A stretch of 64,000 bases of DNA from Chitinophaga varians (GTDB lineage Bacteria > Bacteroidota > Bacteroidia > Chitinophagales > Chitinophagaceae). The translations under genes were made by a program, and so were the position numbers. The stretch covers positions 496,001 to 560,000 of the forward strand of contig NZ_JACVFB010000003.1 in the NCBI RefSeq assembly GCF_014529945.1, written 5' to 3'. Shown here one piece after another: positions 24,107 through 33,481 of this stretch (the first letter of the stretch is position 1; each line of letters opens with the position of its first letter). The notes beneath the pieces were generated by a model. The model did not search any database, was not told the origin of the DNA, and saw nothing but the letters and a program-made list of their open reading frames with translations.

Positions 24107-24532
24107 ATGAAAAAGTTAATCGCTGCTATCGCTATTATGTTGGCTGTTGCTCCGGCCTTCGCCCAAACCGCTCCCACTGCTCCTGCTCCAGCTGCTCCCG
24201 CCAAACAGGCGCCGGTTAAACCAGCCAAAGCGCCCAAAGCATTACCTGCTCCGGAACAACGTGCTGCCCAGTATGCGGACGAGCTGAAAACAAAACTGAA
24301 CCTGACAGATGATCAATATAAAAAGGTGCTGGCTGTCAACACAGAATGCATCCGCCGCAAAGATGCGCTGAAAGCCTCCGGCCAGAAAGACGGTAACGGT
24401 AAAAAAGAAATTGCCGCCTATCGCAAACAGCAGTACCAGACCATCCTCACTCCTGATCAGCAGGCCAAACTGAAAGCCCTGAACGCACAGCGTCATGACA
24501 AAGACGCAAAAGACAATGGAGAAAATAAGTAA
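24107..24532 (+). CDS. Small periplasmic protein with Spy-like LTxxQ helices
   Basis: A 141-residue protein: signal peptide (MKKLIAAIAIMLAVAPAFAQ), then a low-complexity Pro/Ala/Lys linker up to about residue 50, then helices with the paired LTDDQYKKVL and LTPDQQAKLKAL motifs found in Spy/CpxP-like periplasmic proteins, and a charged tail. Those proteins act as chaperones or envelope-stress sensors. The role here is inferred from the repeated motif only. A strong hairpin follows at 24554-24583. Confidence 0.75.
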   Translation: MKKLIAAIAIMLAVAPAFAQTAPTAPAPAAPAKQAPVKPAKAPKALPAPEQRAAQYADELKTKLNLTDDQYKKVLAVNTECIRRKDALKASGQKDGNGKKEIAAYRKQQYQTILTPDQQAKLKALNAQRHDKDAKDNGENK

Positions 24533-24553
24533 ATAAGTAAATAGAAAAATAAA

Positions 24554-24583
24554 AGAGGCTATCCATTATAAGGGATAGCCTCT
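24554..24583 (+). terminator. Hairpin terminator after the Spy-like gene
   Basis: A perfect 11-bp stem (24554-24564 with 24573-24583) encloses an 8-base loop, 21 bases after the stop codon. The following T-run is short. Confidence 0.7.
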
Positions 24584-24704
24584 TCTATCGAGACTCGGAT
24601 AAGATTATTCCAGTCACCATATAACCTACAACTGTTACACTGTTAGTAACAAGCCACAAATGTACGACACCAAATTTTAAAAAAGGCCTTTACTTTCCTC
24701 CAGG

Positions 24705-26249
24705 TTACCGTTTATTTTCCGGCCACGGTAAAGGTTTTCCACTCGCTTTCAATATCGGCATCGGCGCATGCCACTGTTTCAATTGCTGTGATAACAGCGC
24801 CAGCAACGACTGTACCTTACCGGGGTAAACAGCCGCCAGATCGCGCTTTTCACCAATATCCGCCACAAGATCGTACAGCTCTGCACTGCCTTGCTGCTGG
24901 TCATACACCACCTTCCAGCGTCCCTGCCGGAGCGCGCTTTTATAATTGATACCCGGACCACCGTCCGGAATCCATTTATTCGGATAATGCCATACCAACG
25001 TCCGCAGAGAGTCTGCTGTAGCCGGCTTCCGGAGGACCGGCACAAAACTCCGGCCATCTATCTGCTGAACGGCATTATACAATTCTATACCGGCCATTTC
25101 CAATATAGAAGGGAAAAAATCCTCCACCATCACATACTGCTGCGCTACGCTGCCAGCCTGGGTTACCCCCGGCCACTTCACCAGCATCGGTTCCCGGATG
25201 CCACCTTCATACACCGATCCTTTGCCGGCACGCAGTGGCAAATTCTGGGTATGTGGCGCGCCACCCCGCGGCGGCGCAAGGCTTAGTCCACCGTTATCGC
25301 TCATGAAAAGGATGATGGTATTGTCTGCGATCTTCCGCGAGGCAAGGTAGTCCATCACCTGCCCCAGACTGGCGTCCATCCCTTCTATCAGCGATGCGTA
25401 TTTCGCTTCGGCCTCGTCCAGCCCCATGCCCAGATAATGTTGATAGTAGCGCTTGTCTGCCTGCAAAGGCATGTGCACCGCGTAGTGTGCGAGGTACAGA
25501 TAAAAAGGCTGTCGCCTGTGGACCGGTTCATCCAGGGCCTTCAGCGCTTCCCGTGTAAGCGCCTCCGTGAGGAAGGTGCCGGTGCCATAATATTCCTCCA
25601 GATCAGGCACCGCCTGCGCGGTGGCCTTACCCGGCATATTGCCGTAGTTCTCCTCCGACAGGTAACTCTGCGGATGCCCGGCCGCATGGCCGGCAATATT
25701 CACCAGAAAACCCATATTGTATGGATTGGCGCCCGGCGTGCCCATCGCGCCCCAGTGGGCCTTGCCGGCATGGATAGTATAGTAACCCGCACCTTTCAGC
25801 AAAGCGGGCAACGGTGTGGCATATACGGTATGTGGCACGCCCTCTACCGGGCTAAAGCCGTTGTGGTTCCAGGGAGCGCTTTCCAATGTGTTGTCCGGCG
25901 CGTCCGCATTGACGTCCTTCCGCGGCGACGTCCAGTTGGTAACACCATGATGCGCAGCATTCATCCCTGTGATCATACTCACCCGCGATGGCGTACATAC
26001 CGGCGTGGCATACGCATTGGTAAACTTCACCCCTTCTTTGGCCAGCCGCTCCATATTGGGCGTACGGAAACGTTTATTCTTCTCCGTCACCTGGTCCCAG
26101 AAAGGGACCGATGTATCCTCCCAACCCATATCATCTACCAGAAAAACGATAATGTTAGGCTTCGGCTTTACCGGCCGTGGATCTTTGAACTGGGCAGCAA
26201 TACTGACGGCAGCAGCCATCAAGGTGCAGACAAGAATGGTAGTCTTCAT
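24705..26249 (-). CDS. Sulfatase (formylglycine-dependent, family S1)
   Basis: A 514-residue exported sulfatase. A signal peptide covers residues 1-20, and metal-binding Asp39-Asp40 lies in NIIVFLVDDMGWEDTS. The active-site Cys85 of CTPSR, in the C-x-P-S-R form modified to formylglycine by an anaerobic or aerobic maturase, follows. Later come KAHWG, a YLAHYAVHMPLQ segment and MSDNGG, all usual in S1 sulfatases. It would release sulfate from carbohydrate or aryl sulfates in the periplasm. I chose ATG 26249; the longer frame begins inside a repeat element. No carbohydrate-utilisation genes or sulfatase maturase lie beside it. Confidence 0.92.
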   Translation of the reverse strand: MKTTILVCTLMAAAVSIAAQFKDPRPVKPKPNIIVFLVDDMGWEDTSVPFWDQVTEKNKRFRTPNMERLAKEGVKFTNAYATPVCTPSRVSMITGMNAAHHGVTNWTSPRKDVNADAPDNTLESAPWNHNGFSPVEGVPHTVYATPLPALLKGAGYYTIHAGKAHWGAMGTPGANPYNMGFLVNIAGHAAGHPQSYLSEENYGNMPGKATAQAVPDLEEYYGTGTFLTEALTREALKALDEPVHRRQPFYLYLAHYAVHMPLQADKRYYQHYLGMGLDEAEAKYASLIEGMDASLGQVMDYLASRKIADNTIILFMSDNGGLSLAPPRGGAPHTQNLPLRAGKGSVYEGGIREPMLVKWPGVTQAGSVAQQYVMVEDFFPSILEMAGIELYNAVQQIDGRSFVPVLRKPATADSLRTLVWHYPNKWIPDGGPGINYKSALRQGRWKVVYDQQQGSAELYDLVADIGEKRDLAAVYPGKVQSLLALLSQQLKQWHAPMPILKASGKPLPWPENKR

Positions 26250-26261
26250 GTGATTAAAGAT

Positions 26262-26531
26262 AATCACGCAAAGGCGCAAAGCAGCAAAGCGCGCAAAGAT
26301 TTTAATAAGATTAATAAGAAAGCAAAGGAGCAAAGATTTTAATAAGATTAATTAAGAAAACAAAGGAGCGAAGATTTTAATAAGATTAATAAGAAAACAA
26401 AGGAGCGAAGATTTTAATAAGATTAATAAGAAAACAAAGGAGCGAAGATCAAATTTGATCTTCGCTCCTTTGTTTTCTTTGTTTTCTTATCTATTTTCTT
26501 TGCGCCTTCGCTGCTTAGCGCCTTTGCGTGC
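26262..26531. repeat. Palindromic repeat family B copy 2, with four tandem ~37-bp units
   Basis: The outer arms at 26262-26298 and 26499-26531 match family B (CACGCAAAGGCGC...). The left half has expanded into four head-to-tail copies of a 37-38-bp unit, whose GATTTTAATAAGATTAA starts at 26298, 26335, 26373 and 26410. They lead to a GAAGATCAAATTTGATCTTC palindrome centred near 26452. It fills the gap between the sulfatase and catalase genes. No spacers vary between units, so it is not a CRISPR. Confidence 0.88.
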
Positions 26532-26532
26532 A

Positions 26533-28641
26533 CTACTCGCGTTCCCAGAACCGGTGCTGCGCCATCGCCGCTATAAACGCCTTCGGCTGTCCGTTGACCA
26601 CCACGCCGGGTGCTTCCTGCGGTGGCACCAGCGTGGCTTTGAGCACCTGCAGCCCCTCACCGTGCACGGCGAGCGCCTTACAATGACGATAAGCTTCATT
26701 GATGAACCGGATAGCATCCGGATGTGATGCTAATGATGCTGCACTATCAGCGCCACCGGGCACATATACCGCATCGAAGAGCACAGAAGCAGCGCCCAAA
26801 AGGCTTTGGTCGGCCTCCACACTACTGCCCCCGGCTGTTTGTATAGCCCCCTGTCGTGGTGCTATCAGCTGTACCTGTGCGCCGGCTTTCAGCAGCGCCT
26901 CTTTCATGGCGGTAACACTGGTAGCATCTACCCCATCGGCTATCAGAAAGGCTACCTGTCTGGTTTTGACCGTGTCTTTCACGGTATGGGCCATACTGAG
27001 CGCGTCTGATTTTTCTACCGGTTGTTTCACCGTATGCGGCTGATACTGCTCCGGATCACCATCAGCCGGAATGCTCCGGTTTATCGGTTGTTCCGGCTGT
27101 GCCGGCACTGTCAGGCCTAACCCCTCCGCTACGGCGGTAGCCAGACCATCATCCACCTGGGCAAGCAGCCCCACCATACGAACACGTATATCCACATTGG
27201 TGACTTTACCCAGTTCAAAACGCAGCGCATTGATCAGGTGGCGTTGTTCTGCCGTTGACTGACTGTGATAGAACAATGCGGCCTGGCTGAAATGATCGAA
27301 GAAACTTTTGCTTCGGCCACGTATCTTTTGTCCGTCGATGCGCTCGGTATAGGAGCTGAAGCCGCCGTCTGCCACCTTTGCCTGGAAAGGGCATCCGGCA
27401 CTGATGGTATTGGGCTCATAGGAAGTGCCGCCCCTGTTGATGGTTTGCCGCATATGTCCGTCACGCTGATTATTATGGACCGGCGCCACGGGCCGGTTGA
27501 CCGGTATCTCATGAAAGTTGGGACTACCGAGGCGCGACAGCTGTGTATCGAGATAGGAGAACAACCGTCCCTGTAATAAAGGATCATTGGTAAAATCGAT
27601 GCCTGGCACCAGATGCCCCGGATGGAAAGCTACCTGTTCGGTTTCGGCAAAAAAATTGTCCGGGTTACGGTCCAGTACCATCTTCCCGATGCGCTTCACC
27701 GGCACTACTTCTTCCGGAATGAGCTTGGTCGGGTCCAGCAGATCGAAAGGATATTTATGTTCATCTTCCTCCGGTATCAGCTGCACCCCTAATTCGTACT
27801 CCGGAAAATTACCGGCCTCAATGGCATTCCATAAGTCCCGGCGATGAAAATCAGGGTCCTTGCCGGAGATCTGCTGCGCTTCTTCCCAGGCGACGGAGTG
27901 CACGCCTAGTAGGGGTTTCCAATGGAACTTAACAAAACAACCTTTGCCTGCTTCATTGATCCACCGGAACGTATGTACGCCAAAGCCTTCCATCATGCGC
28001 AGGCTGCGGGGAATAGCCCTGTCGCTCATCACCCACATGATCATATGCATGGATTCCGGCACAATGGAAATAAAATCCCAGAAGGTATCATGCGCGGAGG
28101 CTGCCTGCGGTATCTCATTATGTGGCTCTGGTTTCACGGCATGTACAAAATCGGGGAACTTCATCGCGTCCTGAATAAAAAATACCGGCACGTTGTTACC
28201 GACAAGGTCATAATTACCTTCATCGGTGTAAAACTTGACGGCGAAGCCCCTGACGTCCCGCGCGAGGTCCGTAGAACCGCGGGAACCAGCCACTGTGGAG
28301 AATCTTACAAACACAGGAGTACGCCGGGCCGGATCGGAGAGGAAGCCGGCTTTTGTATAGGCCGCCATGGACTCATATACCTGAAAATATCCGTGTGCAC
28401 CGGCTCCACGGGCATGTACAATACGTTCCGGTATCCGTTCGTGATCAAAATGGGTGATTTTTTCCCTCATGATAAAATCTTCCAGCAGGGAAGGCCCTCT
28501 CTCCCCCGCTTTCAGCGTGTTTTGGTTATCATTGATACGAACCCCCTGGTTGGTGGTCAGGTACTGATCTGCGCCCTCTTCGGTATGTGGGGCCAACTGC
28601 TCCGCCTTCTTATCGGGAAGCGTTGTCTTTTTCTTTGCCAT
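26533..28641 (-). CDS. katE: Large-subunit (HPII-type) catalase with C-terminal DJ-1/PfpI-like domain
   Basis: A 702-residue monofunctional haem catalase. The haem-pocket residues sit at a constant 52-residue offset from E. coli HPII: His76 (RIVHARGAGAHG), Asn149 (LVGNNVPVFF) and proximal Tyr363 (RLFSYLDTQLSRLG). The C-terminal 150 residues (QVAFLIADGVDATSVTAMKEALLKAG ... DAVYVPGG) form the flavodoxin/DJ-1-like domain that only large catalases carry. It detoxifies hydrogen peroxide in the cytoplasm. It stands as a single gene, separated from the sulfatase by a repeat. Confidence 0.97.
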   Translation of the reverse strand: MAKKKTTLPDKKAEQLAPHTEEGADQYLTTNQGVRINDNQNTLKAGERGPSLLEDFIMREKITHFDHERIPERIVHARGAGAHGYFQVYESMAAYTKAGFLSDPARRTPVFVRFSTVAGSRGSTDLARDVRGFAVKFYTDEGNYDLVGNNVPVFFIQDAMKFPDFVHAVKPEPHNEIPQAASAHDTFWDFISIVPESMHMIMWVMSDRAIPRSLRMMEGFGVHTFRWINEAGKGCFVKFHWKPLLGVHSVAWEEAQQISGKDPDFHRRDLWNAIEAGNFPEYELGVQLIPEEDEHKYPFDLLDPTKLIPEEVVPVKRIGKMVLDRNPDNFFAETEQVAFHPGHLVPGIDFTNDPLLQGRLFSYLDTQLSRLGSPNFHEIPVNRPVAPVHNNQRDGHMRQTINRGGTSYEPNTISAGCPFQAKVADGGFSSYTERIDGQKIRGRSKSFFDHFSQAALFYHSQSTAEQRHLINALRFELGKVTNVDIRVRMVGLLAQVDDGLATAVAEGLGLTVPAQPEQPINRSIPADGDPEQYQPHTVKQPVEKSDALSMAHTVKDTVKTRQVAFLIADGVDATSVTAMKEALLKAGAQVQLIAPRQGAIQTAGGSSVEADQSLLGAASVLFDAVYVPGGADSAASLASHPDAIRFINEAYRHCKALAVHGEGLQVLKATLVPPQEAPGVVVNGQPKAFIAAMAQHRFWERE

Positions 28642-28723
28642 GGTTATCCGGGTTTAAATGGTGAGAAACGAATGCAGATCAGGTCACAGATTTTGTACCG
28701 GAGATAACAACCTGAACCCTCCG

Positions 28724-28756
28724 GATTGTATTTAGACGTTTTAAATATTATATTTG
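28724..28756 (+). promoter_or_regulatory. Promoter of the DUF3829 lipoprotein gene
   Basis: ATTG at 28724-28727 and TATATTTG at 28749-28756 are spaced by 21 bases, close to the Bacteroidota -33/-7 pattern (TTTG, about 19-21, TAnnTTTG). The start codon is 61 bases downstream. This is the best-formed promoter I saw in the window. Confidence 0.6.
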
Positions 28757-28816
28757 CGGCATTAACAATCAAATTACCCCGGTCATTTGTTTAATCCAAA
28801 TAATCACCATTTCACT

Positions 28817-29773
28817 ATGAACAAAAAGTTCCTTTATGCAGCCATTGGTGTGGCTATGCTCTCTGTATCTGTATCGTGTGACAACGGCAAAGGTGGCAAA
28901 GGCCCGGCAGCCGCCTATGAAAATAACTCCGTAGAAAAGGCCAGCCATGTTATTGAATACACCAATCTGTTGATCGATATGGCCAACAAACAGAACAACT
29001 ATATCACCCGGGTGGCAGATAATGTTGACAAAATTGAAAAAGGCCTGAAGAACCCTTCCGACCACTTCGCTTTTATCGGCATCATTACCCCTACCTACTT
29101 CGACATGCCCAGAGGCATCAATAAAGTAAAGGCAGATGAACCGGTAGATGAACTGAACAGCGACGACAAAAAATTCTTCAAAGAAAAAGTACCTGCCTAT
29201 ACCGCCAGTTTCAAAAAGCTGCAGGAGCAGTACAAACAACTGGCCGACTACCTGAAGGCGGAAGACTTCAAAGACGATAAAAGCGCCAAAGGGTTTGCAC
29301 TGGTAGATTCTATCCGTGCCAGCTCCCAACAGCTGATGGCCGACAAAGCCATCCTGATGAAAAAAGTCAATGAAATCGCTGACGCCAGTGAAGCCATTGT
29401 ACTGAAAGAGAGCCCGCTGAAAGATTATATCCTCGCCATGAAAGCCGACCTGAAAGCAGTACGCGACTTCGTGGAACTGGCAGAAGGCAGCGAGGGAAAT
29501 TACAACGCCATCAAACAAAAAGCAGAAGCCGCTTATGCTGCACTGGAAAAAGCCAAGGGTGAACACAGCCAGCTGAACCTGGACAATGCTAAAAAGGAAA
29601 ACAAGGATGGCTACTATAAATCTTTCTATGATCGTGTGAATGACTTCCTGATCACTGCGAAAAAAATAATGCGTGACAGCGCTGAAAAAGGCAAAATAGA
29701 TGAATACCAGGTGGAATCACTGGGTAGCAGCTACGACAGCCTGATCAGCAGCTACAATTCTTTCAACAGCTAA
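28817..29773 (+). CDS. DUF3829 (YiiG-like) lipoprotein
   Basis: A 318-residue lipoprotein. The signal peptide ends in SVSC, so Cys22 or so is lipidated. The mature protein is almost fully helical with repeated KAxHVIEYTNLLIDMANKQ-like heptads, in keeping with DUF3829 / YiiG family proteins, which are of unknown function. I chose ATG 28817 (MNKKFLYAAIGV) because the signal peptide starts there; the frame begins ten codons earlier. It has its own promoter and is separated from the pirin gene by repeat family B copy 3. Confidence 0.82.
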   Translation: MNKKFLYAAIGVAMLSVSVSCDNGKGGKGPAAAYENNSVEKASHVIEYTNLLIDMANKQNNYITRVADNVDKIEKGLKNPSDHFAFIGIITPTYFDMPRGINKVKADEPVDELNSDDKKFFKEKVPAYTASFKKLQEQYKQLADYLKAEDFKDDKSAKGFALVDSIRASSQQLMADKAILMKKVNEIADASEAIVLKESPLKDYILAMKADLKAVRDFVELAEGSEGNYNAIKQKAEAAYAALEKAKGEHSQLNLDNAKKENKDGYYKSFYDRVNDFLITAKKIMRDSAEKGKIDEYQVESLGSSYDSLISSYNSFNS

Positions 29774-29778
29774 TTTCT

Positions 29779-29877
29779 TCACGCAAAGACGCAAAGCAGC
29801 TAAGCAACCAGGAACAATCTGATCTTGTTATCTTATTTTGTTTTGCGTCTTTGCTGCTTAGCGGCTTTGCGTGAAAC
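29779..29877. repeat. Palindromic repeat family B copy 3
   Basis: The outer arms 29779-29808 (CACGCAAAGACGCAAAGCAG) and 29842-29877 are reverse complements. The centre is short (CAATCTGATCTTGTT region) and lacks the GGAGCG inner palindrome of the other two copies. It starts six bases after the stop of the DUF3829 gene. Confidence 0.85.
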
Positions 29878-29892
29878 TTAACCCCATTGACT

Positions 29893-30606
29893 ATGAAAAC
29901 ACAATACTTCCCTGCCGGTGAGAGAGGGGTAAAAGACATTGGATGGCTGAAAAGCAACTTCTTCTTCAGCTTCAGCGACTTTTGCCATCCCATGCGCAGC
30001 GCCTTTGGTACGCTGCTGGCTTTCAACGATGATGTTGTGGCCGCCGGAAAAGGCTTCGGTATCCATCCGCATATGAACATGGAGATCATCTCCGTGCTGC
30101 TGAAAGGCAAAATGAACCACAAAGACACATTGGGCTACAGCACCAAAATAGAAGCCGGCGGCGTACAGATCATGAGCGCCGGAGAAGGATTAAGACATGA
30201 AGAATACAATGTAGGCGAAGGCAACGTAAATTTTCTTCAGATATGGATCCAACCTAAGTTACAGAACATTACCCCCCGCTACCAGCAGAGAAGTTTTCCC
30301 CGCAACAAAAGAAAAAACCGCCTCACCACCATCGTGTCCTCCGAAGAAGGCCAGGAACACTGCTGGATCAATCAAAACAGCCGGCTCACCCTTGGCTACT
30401 ATGATCTGCCCGGCTCTGTGCCTTATACCCTCCAACCACTCAATAAATGTCTTTTTATCTTCCTGATAGAAGGGACCCTGAAAGTGAACAACCAGGTGCT
30501 GCATCCCCGCGATGCCATGGGTATCTGGGAAGCGAGCGAAATCAGCCTGCAACACGGCGAAGAAACCGAGTTTCTGATTATAGAAACGCCCATCAATCAG
30601 AAATAA
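29893..30606 (+). CDS. Pirin family protein
   Basis: A 237-residue bicupin of the pirin family. The N-terminal cupin has the metal motif FGIHPHMNMEIISVLLKGKMNHKDTLG (His residues and Glu for Fe) and the conserved GGVQIMSAGEGLRHEEYN. It also holds the FLQIWIQP and TPRYQQRSF segments usual in pirins. Pirins bind Fe and act as quercetinase-like enzymes or transcription cofactors; which applies here is unknown. ATG 29893 (MKTQYFPAGERG) is the probable start, two codons after a TTG. Confidence 0.92.
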   Translation: MKTQYFPAGERGVKDIGWLKSNFFFSFSDFCHPMRSAFGTLLAFNDDVVAAGKGFGIHPHMNMEIISVLLKGKMNHKDTLGYSTKIEAGGVQIMSAGEGLRHEEYNVGEGNVNFLQIWIQPKLQNITPRYQQRSFPRNKRKNRLTTIVSSEEGQEHCWINQNSRLTLGYYDLPGSVPYTLQPLNKCLFIFLIEGTLKVNNQVLHPRDAMGIWEASEISLQHGEETEFLIIETPINQK

Positions 30607-30868
30607 TCCTCATCAGTTTTTTTTACCCTCACCACTGTTTCGTTACGCCTGGAGACTTACCGTACCGAAGGCCGTCATCAACCTACTTCCTCTCCTCAAA
30701 ATATCCCGATCATGGCATTGACAATTTTACAGTCATGTCAAAATGATATTTTTACCAATTAAAATTTAAATTTATCTATCCATTTGTCAAAAGAGATGGT
30801 CCGAAATCGAACGACCTGTATTTTTATAACAATGGATTCCTTATTTTTATACAGACCCTTTCAGACCC

Positions 30869-32395
30869 ATGACCATCACAAGCACGGCACGTATGCCCGG
30901 TTTTGAGCTGCTCTTCAATCATGCTACCCAGGGCATCCTCCTGGTAGACGGGGCCGGCCTGATTCAGGCGGCCAATCCCTGTTTTCTGGAATGGAGCGGC
31001 TATACTGCGGAAGAAGTGCAGGGCAAACCGATGGACTCCCTGCTGGCCGGCGATATCCGTTCATGGCTGCGTTGTAAAAACGGACAGGCGTTGCCCGTAA
31101 AAGTAAGCAGTACTTCCTATCTGCAGGACGACCAGCATCACCAGATCTGTTTTGTCACCGATATTTCCACGCAACAGCAAACCGCCGACGCGCTGAAACG
31201 CGCGCAGGACGCTCAACAGCTGGAAGCGCACATCATGGCGGGCAAGGAATCTGCCTACCGGCGGGTCAGTAATTTCCTCAACAGTATCTGGACCAATCTT
31301 GACGCGATTCTGATTGTCACCGAACCGATGGGACATATCCGGTTCTTTAATCCCGCAGCGGTAAAAATGCTGGGATATCCCGCCTGCGAGGTGACAGACA
31401 CCGGCGCCCTGATACAGTTTCACGACTTTGAGGAGCTGGAGCTTCGGGCTGCCCAGCTCTCGGAAGAGCTGCAACAGCCGGTAGAAGCCGGCTTCAACAC
31501 CCTTACCGTCAAAGCAAGGCTGAACCTGCCCAACGAAAACGAATGGACTTACATCCGCAAAGACGGTAGCCGGTTTCCCGTGGCGTTAACGGTATCGGCT
31601 ATACGGGATGAAAACCAGCTGATCACCGGCTATATCGCCATAGGCCTCGACATTTCCGCCCGGCGGAAGTCGGAAGCAGAGCTGCGGCAGGCACTGGACA
31701 AGGAAAAAGAGCTCAACGTACTCAAATCCCGGTTCGTCTCTATCGCTTCACATGAATTCCGTACACCGCTGAGCACCGTGTTGTCATCTACCTACCTGCT
31801 GGAGAAATACACCACCACAGAAGACCAACCCAAACGACTGGCGCATATCCGGAAGATTGCGTCCGCCGTACATCTGCTGACCGACATCCTGAATGATTTC
31901 CTGTCACTCGGAAAAATTGAGGAAGGCAAAATACAGGTACGGCCTGCGCTGACCGACACACGGAAACATGTTGAAAAAATACTGGCAGAAGCCGAAGGAC
32001 TGAAACGGGGCAAACAACAGGTGGTATACAGCCACGAAGGCCCGGCAGAAAGCACCTTCGATGGTAACCTGCTTCGCCACGTGCTCACCAACCTGGTATC
32101 CAACGCATTAAAATTCTCTCCTGAAGAGGGTATCGTTTATGTACGTACGTTGTCTACTCCCTATCGGCTTACCCTGTCGGTAAAAGACTGCGGAATTGGC
32201 ATTAAATCAGAAGACCAACAGCACCTGTTTGAAAGATTTTTCCGCGGCAGCAATGTGGAAAACATTCAGGGCACCGGACTCGGCCTCCATATTGTGGCCA
32301 AGTACACGGAACTGATGAAAGGACAGGTGACTTGTCACAGTGAACCAAACAAAGGCACCGAATTCATCGTTCATATTCCCACCCCCAAAACCTGA
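30869..32395 (+). CDS. Soluble PAS-domain sensor histidine kinase
   Basis: A 508-residue kinase with no membrane segments. PAS 1 covers about residues 8-100 (LLFNHATQGILLVDGAGLIQAAN) and PAS 2 about residues 130-265 (IWTNLDAILIVTEPMGHIRFFNPAA). A HisKA domain with phospho-acceptor His in FVSIASHEFRTPLSTV near residue 295 follows, then the ATPase domain with NLVSNALKFSPEEG (N-box), DCGIGI and GTGLGLHIVAKY. It should sense a cytoplasmic cue. It ends six bases before the receiver-CRP regulator gene, so the two form an operon and a cognate pair. Confidence 0.93.
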   Translation: MTITSTARMPGFELLFNHATQGILLVDGAGLIQAANPCFLEWSGYTAEEVQGKPMDSLLAGDIRSWLRCKNGQALPVKVSSTSYLQDDQHHQICFVTDISTQQQTADALKRAQDAQQLEAHIMAGKESAYRRVSNFLNSIWTNLDAILIVTEPMGHIRFFNPAAVKMLGYPACEVTDTGALIQFHDFEELELRAAQLSEELQQPVEAGFNTLTVKARLNLPNENEWTYIRKDGSRFPVALTVSAIRDENQLITGYIAIGLDISARRKSEAELRQALDKEKELNVLKSRFVSIASHEFRTPLSTVLSSTYLLEKYTTTEDQPKRLAHIRKIASAVHLLTDILNDFLSLGKIEEGKIQVRPALTDTRKHVEKILAEAEGLKRGKQQVVYSHEGPAESTFDGNLLRHVLTNLVSNALKFSPEEGIVYVRTLSTPYRLTLSVKDCGIGIKSEDQQHLFERFFRGSNVENIQGTGLGLHIVAKYTELMKGQVTCHSEPNKGTEFIVHIPTPKT

Positions 32396-32401
32396 CATAT
32401 C

Positions 32402-33460
32402 TTGGAAAAAATCCTGTTAATCGAAGACAACAAAGATATCCGTGATAACCTGGCGGAGATTCTTGAACTGGCCAATTACCATGTACTGACGGCCTCCAAC
32501 GGCAAAGAGGGTGTGACCATAGCCCTGGAGCAACAGCCCGATCTCATTGTATGCGATATCATGATGCCCGTGCTGGACGGCTACGGCGTATTGCATATGC
32601 TACATAAGAATGAAAGCCTCCGGCCTATCCCCTTCATTTTTCTGACCGCCAAAACCGAACGCACCGATGTCAGAAAAGGAATGGAGATGGGCGCCGACGA
32701 TTACATCACCAAACCGTTTGAAGGCGCCGAACTACTCAGCGCCATTGAAAGCCGCCTCCGGAGATGCGCGGAAATAAGACAACCGGAAGCCTCCGGCATC
32801 AGCGGACTGCATACCCTGTTGTCCAGCACATCAGGGAAAGACCTCCTGGCATCGCTGAAGGAAGGCCGCAACACCAATCATTATAAGAAAAAACAACAGA
32901 TTTACGCGGCCGGCAACCGGCCCGAGAGCCTTTACTATATCATGGAAGGCAAGGTGAAGATCTATCAGCGCAATGATGATGGTAAAGAGCTGATCACCGG
33001 GTTATATAACGAAGGAGATTTTCTGGGTTATACCGCTTTACTGGAAGCAGGCGCTTATCAGGAAAGTGCCGAAGCGATTGAAGATACCGTACTGGCCATC
33101 ATTCCGCACCAGGATTTTGAAGACCTGGTGAATAACAATCCGGAAGTGCTGAGCCGTTTTGTGCAACTGCTGGCCAAAAACATTGCAGAAAAAGAACAGC
33201 AACTGATTGCGCTGGCTTACAGCTCCCTGCGTAAAAAAGTGGCTTCTGCCCTGATTACGCTGGACCATAAGTACAACACCACACAAAAAACACATTTTGA
33301 AATAGATATCAGCCGGGAGAACCTGGCTGCTGTGGCCGGAGTGGCCAAGGAGTCGCTCATACGTACCCTCGGGGATTTCAGGGACGAACAACTGATTACA
33401 TTGCGCGACGGTACCATTGTGCTGATGGAAAAAGATAAAATCGCCGCGATGCGCAACTGA
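32402..33460 (+). CDS. Response regulator: receiver domain fused to CRP/FNR-type regulator
   Basis: A 352-residue fusion. Receiver residues 1-120 have Glu8-Asp9, phospho-acceptor Asp52 in VCDIMMPVLDG and Lys104 in YITKPFEG. A cyclic-nucleotide-binding-like domain spans about 155-260 (YKKKQQIYAAGNRPESLYYIMEGKVKIYQ ... LYNEGDFLGYTALL). A Crp-type winged helix spans about 280-345 (ISRENLAAVAGVAKESLIRTLGDF). The start codon is TTG (32402-32404); no in-frame ATG occurs before the phospho-acceptor Asp. The output would be gated by phosphorylation and perhaps also by a ligand, since the beta-barrel sensor domain is intact. It pairs with the PAS kinase upstream. Confidence 0.92.
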   Translation: MEKILLIEDNKDIRDNLAEILELANYHVLTASNGKEGVTIALEQQPDLIVCDIMMPVLDGYGVLHMLHKNESLRPIPFIFLTAKTERTDVRKGMEMGADDYITKPFEGAELLSAIESRLRRCAEIRQPEASGISGLHTLLSSTSGKDLLASLKEGRNTNHYKKKQQIYAAGNRPESLYYIMEGKVKIYQRNDDGKELITGLYNEGDFLGYTALLEAGAYQESAEAIEDTVLAIIPHQDFEDLVNNNPEVLSRFVQLLAKNIAEKEQQLIALAYSSLRKKVASALITLDHKYNTTQKTHFEIDISRENLAAVAGVAKESLIRTLGDFRDEQLITLRDGTIVLMEKDKIAAMRN

Positions 33461-33481
33461 TCCGGCTTAAAGCACTTTTTG

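Noticed and set aside
26298..26446. Possible CRISPR array
   Set aside because: The units are contiguous with no variable spacers and lie inside a palindromic repeat; no cas genes are in the window.
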